Shown here: positions 42,326 through 51,191 of the stretch, in pieces
Layout: each line of letters begins with the position of its first letter
Position numbering within the stretch: position 1 is the first letter of the stretch
Source of the DNA: Larkinella insperata
Lineage (GTDB): Bacteria; Bacteroidota; Bacteroidia; Cytophagales; Spirosomataceae
DNA: 64,000 nt
Direction: 5' to 3'
Assembly: GCF_026248825.1 (NCBI RefSeq)
Contig: NZ_CP110973.1
Span: 496,001 to 560,000 of the forward strand
Position numbers and translations under genes: made by a program
Notes under the pieces: generated by a model
Told to the model about the DNA's origin: nothing
Database searches by the model: none
Seen by the model: the letters and a program-made list of their open reading frames with translations, nothing else

Positions 42326-43162
42326 ATGAAAACGCTTCTTTTTTCTACGCTGCTCGCCGTTTGTTTAACGGTTTCTGGATTTGCCCAACCCAAGTCGCCG
42401 GTTGGCCTGCAATTGTATAGTTTTCGGGAACAGTTTCCGAAGGATGTCGAAGGGACGCTGGCGAAGGTCCGGGAGATGGGCTTCCGGGAGGTCGAACTGG
42501 CGGGCACCTACGGCCTGGCACCGGCTGATTTCAAGAAATTACTCGACAAATACGGCCTGAAACCGATCAGCACCGGCGCTTCTTTTGAAGACCTGGCCGG
42601 CAACGTCCCGAAAGTACTGGCCGAGGCCAAAGCCCTGGGCGTCAAATACGTGATGTGCGCCTGGATTCCGCACAACGGCGACAGCTTTACCCTCAACGAT
42701 GCCAAATATGCGGTTGACGTTTTCCACACCGCCGGTAAGTTGCTGCGGGACAACGGTCTTTCGTTTTGTTACCACATCCACGGCTACGAGTTTCAGCCCT
42801 ATCAGGACCAAACCTTCTTTGATTACCTGGTTGAAAACCTCGACCCCCGGTATGTCAACTTTGAAATGGATGTTTTTTGGGTGAAGCACCCCGGCCAGGA
42901 CCCCGTTGCGCTTCTGAAAAAATACCCGGGTCGTTTTCCGCTCATGCACCTGAAAGACCGCAAACCCGGCACGCCCGGCAACAACACCGGCCACGTCGAT
43001 GTGGAATCGAACGTCGCCATTGGGAAGGGTGATTTAGGGATTTCCGAGATCATGAAACAGGCCCGAAAATCAGGCGTCAAGCACTACTTCATTGAGGACG
43101 AATCCTCGCGTTCGATGGAACAGATGCCTGAAAGTGTGGCTTATCTGCGGGAAGTCCTGTAG
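42326..43162 (+). CDS. Secreted sugar phosphate isomerase/epimerase-like TIM barrel
   Basis: The 278-residue protein has signal MKTLLFSTLLAVCLTVSGFAQ and the AP-endonuclease-2/xylose-isomerase-like barrel: VGLQLYSFREQFPKDVEGTLAKVREMGFREVELAG, then NGLSFCYHIHGYEF, VNFEMDVFWVKHPGQDP, and MHLKDRK with metal-binding residues. DKPs and HVDVE fit the end of the barrel. Many such exported members occur in Bacteroidota and are thought to act on sugars or inositols; the substrate is unknown. It is convergent with the DUF983 gene. Confidence 0.88.
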   Translation: MKTLLFSTLLAVCLTVSGFAQPKSPVGLQLYSFREQFPKDVEGTLAKVREMGFREVELAGTYGLAPADFKKLLDKYGLKPISTGASFEDLAGNVPKVLAEAKALGVKYVMCAWIPHNGDSFTLNDAKYAVDVFHTAGKLLRDNGLSFCYHIHGYEFQPYQDQTFFDYLVENLDPRYVNFEMDVFWVKHPGQDPVALLKKYPGRFPLMHLKDRKPGTPGNNTGHVDVESNVAIGKGDLGISEIMKQARKSGVKHYFIEDESSRSMEQMPESVAYLREVL

Positions 43163-43232
43163 GTTTTATTCAGCGCCAGGCAGACAGAGCGCGCAGCCTG
43201 CCCGGCATTCCTCTTGCTTTTTACCAGTCCCG

Positions 43233-43640
43233 TCAGGCCGGAACGTTCAACGATTTGCCGTTGGCGCGGTGCTTTTTCTCTGGATCGTAGGCGATGAAGA
43301 ACGTCAGCCAGCTCCGCCGGGCCAAACGGAAGAAATACGGCGTCAGCAACACCAGCGTCGGCACCAGACCGATCAGGTAATAGTCCAGATCAACATTCAG
43401 CCATTTGACGGCCACAAAGAACGTGAGCAGGGTATAAATCGTGTAAAACGCATAGCTCACGAACATCGCTCCCCAGTAGAATCCGGGCTCGGGCATGAGC
43501 ACTTCCCCACAATGCGGACATTTCTCGTGCATTTCATCAAAATGCCAGCTGTAAGCACTTTTGGTTACGAAGAAATCGCCCTGATGACAACGGGGGCATT
43601 TGTTGAACACAACGCTGTATAATCGATTGTCTTTTAACAT
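43233..43640 (-). CDS. DUF983 membrane protein with zinc ribbon
   Basis: The 135-residue protein begins with CPRCHQGDFF (residues 15-25) and later CPHCGEVLMPEPGFYWGAMF, two Cys pairs able to hold zinc. Then come two or three hydrophobic helices (FVSYAFYTIYTLLTFFVAV, YYLIGLVPTLVLLTPYFFRLARR). This is the DUF983 layout. In some bacteria DUF983 genes lie near cytochrome oxidase genes; here a cytochrome c is 1 kb away but on the other strand. The cellular role is unknown. It is in the inner membrane. Confidence 0.9.
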   Translation of the reverse strand: MLKDNRLYSVVFNKCPRCHQGDFFVTKSAYSWHFDEMHEKCPHCGEVLMPEPGFYWGAMFVSYAFYTIYTLLTFFVAVKWLNVDLDYYLIGLVPTLVLLTPYFFRLARRSWLTFFIAYDPEKKHRANGKSLNVPA

Positions 43641-43754
43641 GGCTATCGGAGTTTAATGTACCCTGGGTGGTGGTCCGTGAGTACAATGCAAAAGTACCCC
43701 CCAGAAGTGTTTTCCGGAAAGACAAAACCGGAGCGGTATGGTACAAATCAACGA

Positions 43755-44618
43755 TCAGGCCAGTAGTGTCTGCCGAAACTCCGCGGGCGTTTGCCGGGCG
43801 TGTTTTTTGAAAAAACGAACAAAATAGGAAGGATCCTCAAAGCCCAGCTGGAAACCTATTTCCTTGATCGACTGGGCTGTATGCGTCAACAGGCGCTGCG
43901 CTTCAATCACCTGACGCTCGTGGAGCAGTTGGCTGGCGGTTTTTCCGAGTACTTTTTTGCAGATGGCATTGAGGTAATTGGGCGTCAGGTTCATCTGATC
44001 GGCGTACTGGCTTACCTCCCGCACGGTTAGAAACTGCCGTTCCAGCAACTCTTCGTACTGACGGATGCGGTCGTACAGATTCGTGTCGACCGTGGGCCGC
44101 TGCTCGGTATACAGCCGACTGGCGGTTTCCAGAATCAGGTGGACGAACGACAGAAAAACCTCCGACCGGTTGGGCAGATGCGCGTCGTACTCCTGCCAGG
44201 CATACTGAAACAAATCCTGAAAAAGCCCCGGCGAACCCGCCACCTCCAGCAGCGGCTGGTGCTGGTGCGAATGGTAAAACGGGTACTGAAACAACCGGCT
44301 CCCGAAACGGCTGCGGAAAAAATTGGCTTCGAAAAACAGGTTGAAACCTTCAATATCGGCCGATAATTGCCAACTGTGTACCTGCCCCGGCGTCAGAAAG
44401 TAGAGTTGGTGAGCCGCTACCGGGTACGTTTTGAAGTCGATGGTGTGCGTACCGCTTCCGCGGGTGATCCACATGACCAGATAAAACGTGTGCGAATGCG
44501 GTTTGTCGATGCCCTTAAACTCCTGCACCAGTTTCTCCAGCCGGGTCATGTAAAAAAGCGCGTTGGGCTCGTGCCGCGGAAATGCCTGGAGTTTATAGAC
44601 GGGTACGGATACTGACAT
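43755..44618 (-). CDS. AraC-family regulator with cupin-like N-terminal domain
   Basis: The ATG at 44618 (287 aa) gives MSVSVPVYKLQAFPRHEPNA. Residues 1-170 form the AraC-ligand (cupin-like) domain: HSHTFYLVMWITRGSGTHTIDFKTYPV and LYFLTPGQVHSWQL. Residues about 185-287 are the paired helix-turn-helix: LTVREVSQYADQMNLTPNYLNAICKKVLGKTASQLLHERQ and IKEIGFQLGFEDPSYFVRFFKKHARQTPAEFR. It should be a soluble activator responding to a small molecule. The target is unknown; the gene is preceded by the NlpC/P60 gene region. A TATTTTTG promoter box lies about 45 bp upstream (44662-44669). Confidence 0.92.
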   Translation of the reverse strand: MSVSVPVYKLQAFPRHEPNALFYMTRLEKLVQEFKGIDKPHSHTFYLVMWITRGSGTHTIDFKTYPVAAHQLYFLTPGQVHSWQLSADIEGFNLFFEANFFRSRFGSRLFQYPFYHSHQHQPLLEVAGSPGLFQDLFQYAWQEYDAHLPNRSEVFLSFVHLILETASRLYTEQRPTVDTNLYDRIRQYEELLERQFLTVREVSQYADQMNLTPNYLNAICKKVLGKTASQLLHERQVIEAQRLLTHTAQSIKEIGFQLGFEDPSYFVRFFKKHARQTPAEFRQTLLA

Positions 44619-44714
44619 GGCGTTGGAAAAGGAGAAGCTAGACAAAAGAACGAAGATTCAGCAAAAATAGAACAATCGGATCTTTACTCTCTTATCTGCC
44701 TTCTCTGGGCTTTT

Positions 44715-45842
44715 TTACTGCACACTTGTTTTGGCGACCCGCTTCGCCCGCAAAAACCGGTTTAATTCATAGGCGTCGAAATTCGGGGCGGCCGGGTCCA
44801 GGCTCGAAATCCTGATCTGCCCCGATGCGTGAATAAACTCGTTGTTGCCGATCCACATGCCCACGTGAACCACGCGCTCGGGTTTGTCGAGGGTGGCCGG
44901 TTCGCCGAAGAACAGCAGGTCGCCGGGCCGGAGCTGGCTGAAGTTTTTGCCGGGGGTTTCAATCAGTTCGCCCACATTGACCTGCTGCGAGGCATCGCGC
45001 GGCAACTGCTGGCCGTTGAGCATGTAGACGGTTTTGGTGAAACCGCTGCAATCCATGCCTTTCACCGACGTGCCACCCCATAAATACGGTATTCCCATCA
45101 GGCTTTTGGCCGTGCTGACCAGCGCATCTTCGGTGGGCCGGGCCATCGCCTGCCAGCGATCCAGCCGCTGCGCATCCCGCTTGAGAACGTAGCCCGTCCG
45201 GCCGTCGGGGTAGCGCACCTGGTAGCACTGGCGCTGCTCGCTGACCAGTGCCAGCATGTCACCGGCCACAATGTCGGATACGGTTTGTGAACGCTTGCCG
45301 GATTCGCTGTACACAAAGCCGAACGGACTCGTGTAAATAATCTTTTCGGCCGCCTGCCACTGGTCGTAATCGGCTTTGGTCATGAGCTGCAGCGCGCCGG
45401 AATCCGTCCAGGAAATGTATTGATCAGGCGTCTGGACCTGGTACCAACTCCGGTCTTTATCCCATATTTTCAGCGGCATGCCCAGCAGGGCCTGCGTGGC
45501 CAGTTCGCCGGAATGGCGGGCGTTGGTGCGCAGGTTAGCCACCGATACATTAACAATGGCGTACACCTTTTCGCCCAAAGCCGGAGACGGCAGCAGTTGA
45601 ATCTGATCCACCACGGGCCGGTCAGCCGCCTTAAGCTGGCTGAGCAACGCCTGTTTGGCTTCGGGCAGGTTGGTAAAGCCGGTCAGGTTGCCCGAGGAGT
45701 CGGCTTCGACGTTAAAAATGGCAACCCGTTTGTCGGGTGCATATTGCTTCTGAACGGCCTCGATAATCTGGCCGATGGATTGCGCAAAACCGTTGGCCGA
45801 AACCAGCAGAAGCAACAGGAATCCGGTAAAAATTTGTTTCAT
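44715..45842 (-). CDS. NlpC/P60 endopeptidase with SH3-like domains (YkfC-like)
   Basis: This 375-residue protein has signal MKQIFTGFLLLLLVSANGFAQ, then two bacterial SH3-like parts (about 95-150 and 165-220), and the NlpC/P60 domain from residue 250. The catalytic triad is visible: Cys265 in GMDCSGF, His326 in VVHVGMW and His338 in FIHASG. The order matches YkfC, a gamma-D-glutamyl-diaminoacid peptidase that cuts stem peptides of peptidoglycan to L-Ala-D-Glu. That links to the L-Ala-D/L-Glu epimerase gene at 48919 and supports a shared murein-peptide pathway. It ends after the AraC gene region on the same strand. Confidence 0.9.
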   Translation of the reverse strand: MKQIFTGFLLLLLVSANGFAQSIGQIIEAVQKQYAPDKRVAIFNVEADSSGNLTGFTNLPEAKQALLSQLKAADRPVVDQIQLLPSPALGEKVYAIVNVSVANLRTNARHSGELATQALLGMPLKIWDKDRSWYQVQTPDQYISWTDSGALQLMTKADYDQWQAAEKIIYTSPFGFVYSESGKRSQTVSDIVAGDMLALVSEQRQCYQVRYPDGRTGYVLKRDAQRLDRWQAMARPTEDALVSTAKSLMGIPYLWGGTSVKGMDCSGFTKTVYMLNGQQLPRDASQQVNVGELIETPGKNFSQLRPGDLLFFGEPATLDKPERVVHVGMWIGNNEFIHASGQIRISSLDPAAPNFDAYELNRFLRAKRVAKTSVQ

Positions 45843-45875
45843 GATCGCCCTCTTGACAGATTATACAAAAATACA

Positions 45876-45905
45876 AAAGCCAGAGACGAATACGAATCTG
45901 GCTTT
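45876..45905 (-). terminator. Rho-independent terminator of the lipoprotein gene
   Basis: AAAGCCAGA (45876-45884) and TCTGGCTTT (45897-45905) form a stem, followed in the minus direction by TGTATTTTTG. The T tract also contains TATTTTTG, a possible promoter box for the NlpC/P60 gene that starts at 45842. Confidence 0.8.
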
Positions 45906-45938
45906 AGAGTATATAGGTGTATTTTTTCCGTTGGTGCT

Positions 45939-46421
45939 TTATTTCTTGGCGTGGAAAGCCAGCTTTAATTCGTCGCCCGTACTGGAGTCGGTGCCGGAGA
46001 CGTTGAAGATAATAAAACCGCCGTCCGCGTCACCGATCCGGTCGCCACCGGCGTAGAGCCCGTAGTTGGAGCCGGATTTGCGCACTTCAACTTCCAGCTT
46101 TTCAATCAGTGCGACGGTTCCTTCCCCTTCAATGAACAGGTTCAGGTCCAGTACCACTTTTCCGTCGGACTTCTTCGCCATTTTAGCCGTTCCGGATGCA
46201 ACCGTTTTGCCGCTCTCCACCAGGGGCAGGGTCGGCATTTCGATTTCGTTGGCTCCCTGGATAAAGTGGAAGGAGGTCAGTTTATAGGTTCCCGCTACTA
46301 TTCCCGCCGGGGTTTCTACCGGTTCATTCGGTTGCGGGTCGTTGGGTTGCGGATCGTTGATGTCTTTTTTACAGGCCGTAAAAGCGACGAGGGCAAACAG
46401 GAAAATAAAGACTTTCTTCAT
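45939..46421 (-). CDS. Lipoprotein of a two-copy family, copy 2
   Basis: The ATG at 46421 gives 160 aa starting MKKVFIFLFALVAFTACKKD (lipobox FTAC). A repeat DPQPNDPQPNEP follows as a linker to the outside, then AGTYKLTSFHFIQGANEIEMPTLPLVESGKTVASGTAKMAKKSDGKVVLDLNLFIEGEG and YGLYAGGDRIGD, closely like the lipoprotein at 20788. The function is unknown. Its promoter and leader closely match those of copy 1. It lies between the NlpC/P60 gene and the class A-like gene but has its own promoter and terminator, so it is an insert in that group, not a pathway member. Confidence 0.82.
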   Translation of the reverse strand: MKKVFIFLFALVAFTACKKDINDPQPNDPQPNEPVETPAGIVAGTYKLTSFHFIQGANEIEMPTLPLVESGKTVASGTAKMAKKSDGKVVLDLNLFIEGEGTVALIEKLEVEVRKSGSNYGLYAGGDRIGDADGGFIIFNVSGTDSSTGDELKLAFHAKK

Positions 46422-46445
46422 CAGTAGAGTTGTTTTTGTTCGCTG

Positions 46446-46476
46446 CAAACCTAGCGCTCAGCCAACCCGTTATCAA
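46446..46476 (-). promoter_or_regulatory. Bacteroidota-type promoter (TTG, TAnnTTTG)
   Basis: On the minus strand TTG (46476-46474), a 20-bp spacer and TAGGTTTG (46453-46446) give a clean -33/-7 pair. The leader then reads CAGCGAAC..AAACAACT, as before the paralogue at 20788. Confidence 0.7.
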
Positions 46477-46550
46477 CTGATGGTTACATGAATCGTCATT
46501 TTGAGCATCTGAACCGTTTCCAAACGCTCTTGAACTCTACGTGGTGATTT

Positions 46551-47834
46551 TTAGTCGTCGTACTTCACCCGAAAGCGGCTCAGGTCGGGCGGATTGAGTC
46601 GTTTCCGGGTTACTTCGTAGTCAAAAAGAACCCGGCCCAGATTAGCCATGAACGGATGGCCAACGGTTTGGTAATCGTATCGGTTGTCGTTGAAGATACC
46701 GTCCTCGTTGCAGTAAATTACCGCCGATAGCAGAAATTCGATATTCTTTTCAAAATCAACGATGTAGGCGTTGTCGATCATGTAGCCGTACGCATCGCCG
46801 GCTTTGTTAAAAATCCGCACCGACGCCGGTATCCGACTCCTGGCGTCGCCAAACACCAGAAACTTGCCGTAGCTGTCGTAGTAGGTCGAATCGTATTTCG
46901 GGAACTTCGTTTCGCGCGGCCACTGCGAGAGGTAGCGGTATAAAAACCGGTAATCGTCGGCGGTCAGATCGAACTTGTTGCGGGCCGGTACCTCATCGGG
47001 AAACAACACCGCCCGCAGCATATCCTGCTGATCTTCCAAGGAGAAAAAGTTTTTCTCGGTAAAATCAAACGGCTCTTTCACCAGCGTGCCGCCTTTCAGG
47101 TAGCCAACACCCCGGCGAATGGGTCGGTCGGGCCGGAACAGTTTTTCGCAGACCTGCTCCGGTTGCCCGTACAAAACCGTATCCCCTCGCACGAACCGTA
47201 CGGCATTGGTCCGGCGGTTCTGATCGGGCGTCAACGAAATGGAAAGCCGGTGTGTGATCCGCGTATTTTTGTAGCCTTTCTCGCGCAGCCGCTCGTTCAG
47301 TTCGCACGGGCCGATAAACTCATACAGGCGGTTGAAGGCGTCATTGTCGCTTACCAGCAGGATTTTTCGGATGTACTGCGCCACCGACGGCAAACCGGTT
47401 TCGGCCGTTGAATCCCTGCGAACGCCGATCTGGTAACTCGTGGAGTCGGTAAACATCGGCGTTTCAATCGACAGGTCAGGCTGTTTTTTTCGAAGCTGGT
47501 TGATTTTTTCCAGCGCCAGCAAAACCGTCGGGAGTTTGACGGTGCTGGCCGGGTAAAAATACCGGTCTTTGTTGAGCCGGTAGCGGTACGTCTTGAACAA
47601 CGGACGGTTTTTCTCGTCGCGGTTGATCTGCGTATACAGGATCTGAACGTCGTATTTGGCCGGGTTATCCAGCACTTTACCAAACAGCTCCGGATTTTTC
47701 TTCAGCAGCTGTTCCAGAAACTTGTCGGTCTGCTGCGCCCGGGCAGGCCAACCACCCGTCAGCAGCGCCACGAGCAGCAGCGCGCGTGTCAGTGGTCCGA
47801 CGCATTTTTTTTCGATATTACCCCGTTTTTCCAT
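46551..47834 (-). CDS. Class A beta-lactamase-like serine hydrolase, secreted
   Basis: The 427-residue protein has a signal (LTRALLLVALLTGGWPARAQ). It carries the class A serine site Ser97-Thr-Val-Lys100 (YPASTVKLP) and Ser162-Asp-Asn164 (VSDNDAF). The KTG-like third motif is not clear, and the protein is longer than the 290 aa of true class A enzymes, with an added N-terminal part and a C-terminal part (EKNIEFLLSAVIYCNEDG). It is thus probably not a resistance enzyme but a related periplasmic peptidase or amide hydrolase. Its start overlaps the PLP-enzyme stop by 17 bp, indicating coupled translation inside the cell-wall-peptide gene group. Confidence 0.85.
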   Translation of the reverse strand: MEKRGNIEKKCVGPLTRALLLVALLTGGWPARAQQTDKFLEQLLKKNPELFGKVLDNPAKYDVQILYTQINRDEKNRPLFKTYRYRLNKDRYFYPASTVKLPTVLLALEKINQLRKKQPDLSIETPMFTDSTSYQIGVRRDSTAETGLPSVAQYIRKILLVSDNDAFNRLYEFIGPCELNERLREKGYKNTRITHRLSISLTPDQNRRTNAVRFVRGDTVLYGQPEQVCEKLFRPDRPIRRGVGYLKGGTLVKEPFDFTEKNFFSLEDQQDMLRAVLFPDEVPARNKFDLTADDYRFLYRYLSQWPRETKFPKYDSTYYDSYGKFLVFGDARSRIPASVRIFNKAGDAYGYMIDNAYIVDFEKNIEFLLSAVIYCNEDGIFNDNRYDYQTVGHPFMANLGRVLFDYEVTRKRLNPPDLSRFRVKYDD

Positions 47835-48882
47835 ACAGGCAGTCGCCTAGTTGTTCGATGTCTTCCGGCTGATGCAAGGCGCTGATGACGATGCGCGTGT
47901 TGGGTTTGTCGGCGGGTGTTGGATAGGCAAACGAATAGATCAGAATCCGATTCGCTAACAAATACGAATATAACTGATCCTGCTCAGTATAAAAGACCGG
48001 ATAAGCGGGAATATGCTGAAAGCGATCAGAAAGCCCAATGCGGTTTTCAAACCGGGCGATGTTGGTCTGTAAGCGTTCGAAAGCCGTGCGGTACAGCGCC
48101 TGCGCCCGGCCAAAGGCGTGGAGATAAGCCGGTGGTATGGGCGAGCACGCGCCGAAAAAAGCCGTGTGCCGGATGGCGCGAAGCGTTTCAGGGTCGGCAA
48201 AAATGACCCCGCCCGGCATTCCCATTGCCTTCGCCAGTGAAGCCGTCACAATCAACCGGACGTTCGCCCGGCGCGGAATCAGCGCCCCGACGCCACTGCC
48301 TTCCGGTCCGATGACGCCAAAACCGTGGGAATCATCGACCAGCAGCGTAACTTCCTGGCCGTCGGGGAGCCGGTTTACCCAATCGAACGAATAATCCACC
48401 GAACAGAGGGCATCCAGCGAGTTGAGCGCAATCACGACGTTTGGCGTAGCGGCTGCGGCCACCAGTTCGGGCAGTTGGTCGGTCCAGTCGGTAAACGAGA
48501 CGGTCGGCAGGCTGGTGCTGGGGTCCTGCCAGATGGCCGGATGCGCCTTGGGGCCGTAAATAAACCCAAACCCCTGCGCCTTCAGCCAGTTGACCACGGC
48601 CTGCCCCGCCAGCATGCCGGATGAGAGCGTTAGGGCGGCTTCGGCCCGGGCAAAGGCGGCCAATTGGGCTTCTGCTTCCCCGTAAATGTTCAATTGCAGG
48701 TTGCCGTTGCGCGACGATCCGAACATGGTTCCGTACCGCGCCATGCCCTCGGCCAGCAGGGCCTGAAACGCCGGATGCTGCGCCATACCGAGGTAAGACG
48801 TACCGCTGAAAAACAAATAGTCCTGCCCATCGAGCTGGATGGTCCGGCCGGGCAGGTGATCAATGGTATAATAACTAGTCAT
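47818..48882 (-). CDS. PLP-dependent alpha-oxoamine-synthase-like aminotransferase
   Basis: This 354-residue fold-type I enzyme has YLFFSGTSYLGMAQHPAF, SSRNGNLQLNIYGEAEAQLAAF, LLVDDSHGFGVIGPEGSG (Asp183-Asp184-Ser-His186 for the PLP pyridine) and TASLAKAMG with Lys218 as the likely PLP lysine. These are the marks of the BioF/KBL/serine-palmitoyl-transferase group, which joins an amino acid to an acyl-CoA, or of close relatives of other reaction type. It is shorter than BioF (about 385 aa). Its position between the epimerase gene (36 bp) and the class A-like gene (17-bp overlap) suggests that it acts on an amino acid freed from cell-wall peptide. Confidence 0.85.
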   Translation of the reverse strand: MTSYYTIDHLPGRTIQLDGQDYLFFSGTSYLGMAQHPAFQALLAEGMARYGTMFGSSRNGNLQLNIYGEAEAQLAAFARAEAALTLSSGMLAGQAVVNWLKAQGFGFIYGPKAHPAIWQDPSTSLPTVSFTDWTDQLPELVAAAATPNVVIALNSLDALCSVDYSFDWVNRLPDGQEVTLLVDDSHGFGVIGPEGSGVGALIPRRANVRLIVTASLAKAMGMPGGVIFADPETLRAIRHTAFFGACSPIPPAYLHAFGRAQALYRTAFERLQTNIARFENRIGLSDRFQHIPAYPVFYTEQDQLYSYLLANRILIYSFAYPTPADKPNTRIVISALHQPEDIEQLGDCLYGKTG

Positions 48883-48918
48883 ACGTTCACAAAGCCGTGG
48901 GAGTCTTCTTCCGGCTGG

Positions 48919-49938
48919 TTACTTTCGCAAAGCGGCTCCCGTTCCGTTTTCCTGGGCGTAAACAACCCGGCCAAAGTCAAAGGTTACCCCCGTGGCGGGG
49001 TCGTTGGTGATGAGCAGCGTGCCGTCCATGTCCACGTAATCCAGCAGCGGCAACAATTGCCCGATGGCCGAGATTCCGACGCTGGTTTCGTTCATGCAGC
49101 CCACCATCACCTTCAGCCCCCGTTGCCGGGCATTTTCGATCATGCGCCGGGCGGGCGTCAGGCCACCGCATTTGGTTAGTTTGATGTTGATTCCGTGAAA
49201 GTACCCGGCGCAGCGTTCCACATCGCTTTCTACGATGCAACTTTCGTCGGCAATAATTGGCAGCACACTCTGCTCCATCACCCGTTTCATGCCGTCCCAG
49301 TCGTCGGCTTTGAGCGGCTGTTCGATAAACTCCACGCCCAGTTCTTTCAGGGCCAGCGCGTTTGAAATGGCGGTATGGGCGGTCCAGGCGCAATTGGCAT
49401 CCACCCGGAAAACCGCATTGGTATGCTTCCGCAGTTCACGAACAATGGCCAGATCATCGGACGTACCGAGTTTTACTTTGTAGAGCGGCCAGGGCAGTTC
49501 CTGCATTTTCCGCACCATTGTTTCCACCGAGTCGATGCCGATGGTGTAATTGGTCAGCGGATTGCGGTCCGGGTCCAGATTCCAGTAGCGGTAAAGCGGT
49601 TTTCCGGCCCGTTTGGCCACCAGGTCATGTGCGGCTTCGTCCAGGGCACACTGCGCAAACGGGTTGTCTTTCAGGTGTTCATGCACCTGCTGCCAAAGCT
49701 CCTCGGCGGTCGTCCAGGCACCCGTTTCAATCCGCTCCCGAATGCTTTCCAGGTCGTCGATCATCCGGTCGATGGTAATGCTGTAGTATTTGTTGGACGT
49801 GGCCTCACCGAATCCGCTCCAGGAACCGTCCCGCAACTCGACAATGAGCGTCGGCTGGACATCGCGGGAATCGTGGGCAATGGTGAAGGTATGCTTTAAT
49901 CGCAGGTCGAAACGGTGGAAATGAAGTGAAACAGGCAT
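48919..49938 (-). CDS. ykfB: L-Ala-D/L-Glu dipeptide epimerase
   Basis: This 339-residue enolase-superfamily protein has every catalytic residue of the dipeptide epimerases: Lys154-Val-Lys156 (YKVKLGT), metal ligands Asp180 (RVDANCAW), Glu206 (FIEQPL) and Asp231 (ADES), and Lys253 in NIKLTKCGG. The Asp303-Met-Asp305 pair (VDMDG) in the last strand marks those that bind the dipeptide amino end. It should convert L-Ala-D-Glu to L-Ala-L-Glu in the cytoplasm, so the cell can digest peptidoglycan pieces. Neighbours with peptidase folds (C40, class A-like) support that. It follows the DUF922-like gene after 44 bp. Confidence 0.93.
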   Translation of the reverse strand: MPVSLHFHRFDLRLKHTFTIAHDSRDVQPTLIVELRDGSWSGFGEATSNKYYSITIDRMIDDLESIRERIETGAWTTAEELWQQVHEHLKDNPFAQCALDEAAHDLVAKRAGKPLYRYWNLDPDRNPLTNYTIGIDSVETMVRKMQELPWPLYKVKLGTSDDLAIVRELRKHTNAVFRVDANCAWTAHTAISNALALKELGVEFIEQPLKADDWDGMKRVMEQSVLPIIADESCIVESDVERCAGYFHGINIKLTKCGGLTPARRMIENARQRGLKVMVGCMNETSVGISAIGQLLPLLDYVDMDGTLLITNDPATGVTFDFGRVVYAQENGTGAALRK

Positions 49939-49982
49939 GAGGTAATGAATGCCGAATCCGAAAATCCGGCGTAAAAGTTGGT

Positions 49983-51086
49983 TTATTGGCGGTTGGCGAC
50001 CATAATGGCCGTTAAGTCTTCGGCATTTTTCAGGTCTTGGGCAATCTTGCGGTTCCAGCGGTCCTGCTCGGCGTGGTTCAGGCCGTGCTGGGTTTCCGAA
50101 TCGTACTGCTCCTGCCAGCGGTTCATGTCCCGGTACGCATCCAGGTACAGAAACTGCACGCGGCTGTTGTAATCGTCGAGATCCATCGCGTCGTCGGACA
50201 CAATCCGCTGCTTGAACCGTTCGACAATCAGTTTGACAATATCGAAATGTTTCTGTTCATGGAGCAACCCGTAATCCGTCTTGCTGCCGGGCCGCACCCA
50301 CGACATGCTTTTGACCATGAACGTCTTGAACGTCAGCTCCACCTGAATGTAACCGTTCACCCAGCGGCTGCGACCTTCGTACGAAAAAGTCGGAAAGATA
50401 GTGGCTGCATTCCGGCTGCCCAAACGGGGCTCGGCCTGAAAATCATCCCAGATCAGCGGACGCATCGGGCTGTAAAAAACCGTATCGCCCGACGCCTGCT
50501 GTACGGCGTGGTCGATCAGGACAAACTTGATTCCCTTTACCAGCGCCGGGCTTTTGTCGCGGTTGATTTTAACCCAGTTGGAAAGGTACTGCACCGCGCT
50601 TTCGAAAGCTTTGCGCCCCACCAGCTCCAGCCGGTCAGTCTGCCCGAACGACCGGGTGTAAATGGTTCGGGCGGTGTACGTCGTAAGCTGAACGGGTTTG
50701 CCGTCGCGCAGCACATCAAACGCCAGCTCCAGCCGACAGACCCCTTCGGCCTGGGTTTCATTCTTTACCTTTTCGGAAAATACAAACTCGCGAACCCGGA
50801 TGATGATGGGCACCCGCGACGAATCGGGCCGGAAGCCGGAGCGCAGCAGTTCGGTAAAAACGTCGCTGACCTCGTCATTACTGCGCACGGGCATACTGCT
50901 TTTTGTGCTGGTCAGAATCGTGCCGAGGCTTGATTTGAGGGAACGTTCATCCCGAATCCGCAGCAGCGAAAACGTCGGCGCTTTCACGAAGACAGGATCT
51001 TTCCGAAAGGCAACCCATGCCGGTTGCTGCCACGCCAGCGACAGGTGCGGAAGCAGGAAAAAGAGTATGATATGCCTTAGTTTCAC
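49983..51086 (-). CDS. DUF922-like secreted protein with HEQKH zinc motif
   Basis: I choose the GTG at 51086 (367 aa): it gives MKLRHIILFFLLPHLSLAWQ, a clean signal, with GGAG seven bases upstream; an in-frame TTG lies five codons earlier. The second half has PLIWDDFQAEP and TDYGLLHEQKHFDIVKL with His276-Glu-Gln-Lys-His280, the HExxH core of the DUF922 zinc proteases. The first half is unrecognised beta-rich sequence. It should be a periplasmic metallopeptidase. It is followed by the epimerase gene 44 bp downstream, so they could share a transcript with MoeA upstream (gap 105 bp). Confidence 0.78.
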   Translation of the reverse strand: MKLRHIILFFLLPHLSLAWQQPAWVAFRKDPVFVKAPTFSLLRIRDERSLKSSLGTILTSTKSSMPVRSNDEVSDVFTELLRSGFRPDSSRVPIIIRVREFVFSEKVKNETQAEGVCRLELAFDVLRDGKPVQLTTYTARTIYTRSFGQTDRLELVGRKAFESAVQYLSNWVKINRDKSPALVKGIKFVLIDHAVQQASGDTVFYSPMRPLIWDDFQAEPRLGSRNAATIFPTFSYEGRSRWVNGYIQVELTFKTFMVKSMSWVRPGSKTDYGLLHEQKHFDIVKLIVERFKQRIVSDDAMDLDDYNSRVQFLYLDAYRDMNRWQEQYDSETQHGLNHAEQDRWNRKIAQDLKNAEDLTAIMVANRQ

Positions 51087-51191
51087 GTTACGTCTCCACA
51101 AGCGTTGGCCGGTGTTCTGAAAGATGCGGCTTTCATCTTCCCATACTCTTCACGCTTAACCGCTTGCGTTTCAAACCGAACGGTAGCCGTA

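Noticed and set aside
46551..47834. True class A beta-lactamase conferring resistance
   Set aside because: Only the STVK and SDN motifs are clear, the length is far above the family norm, and the context is cell-wall peptide use.
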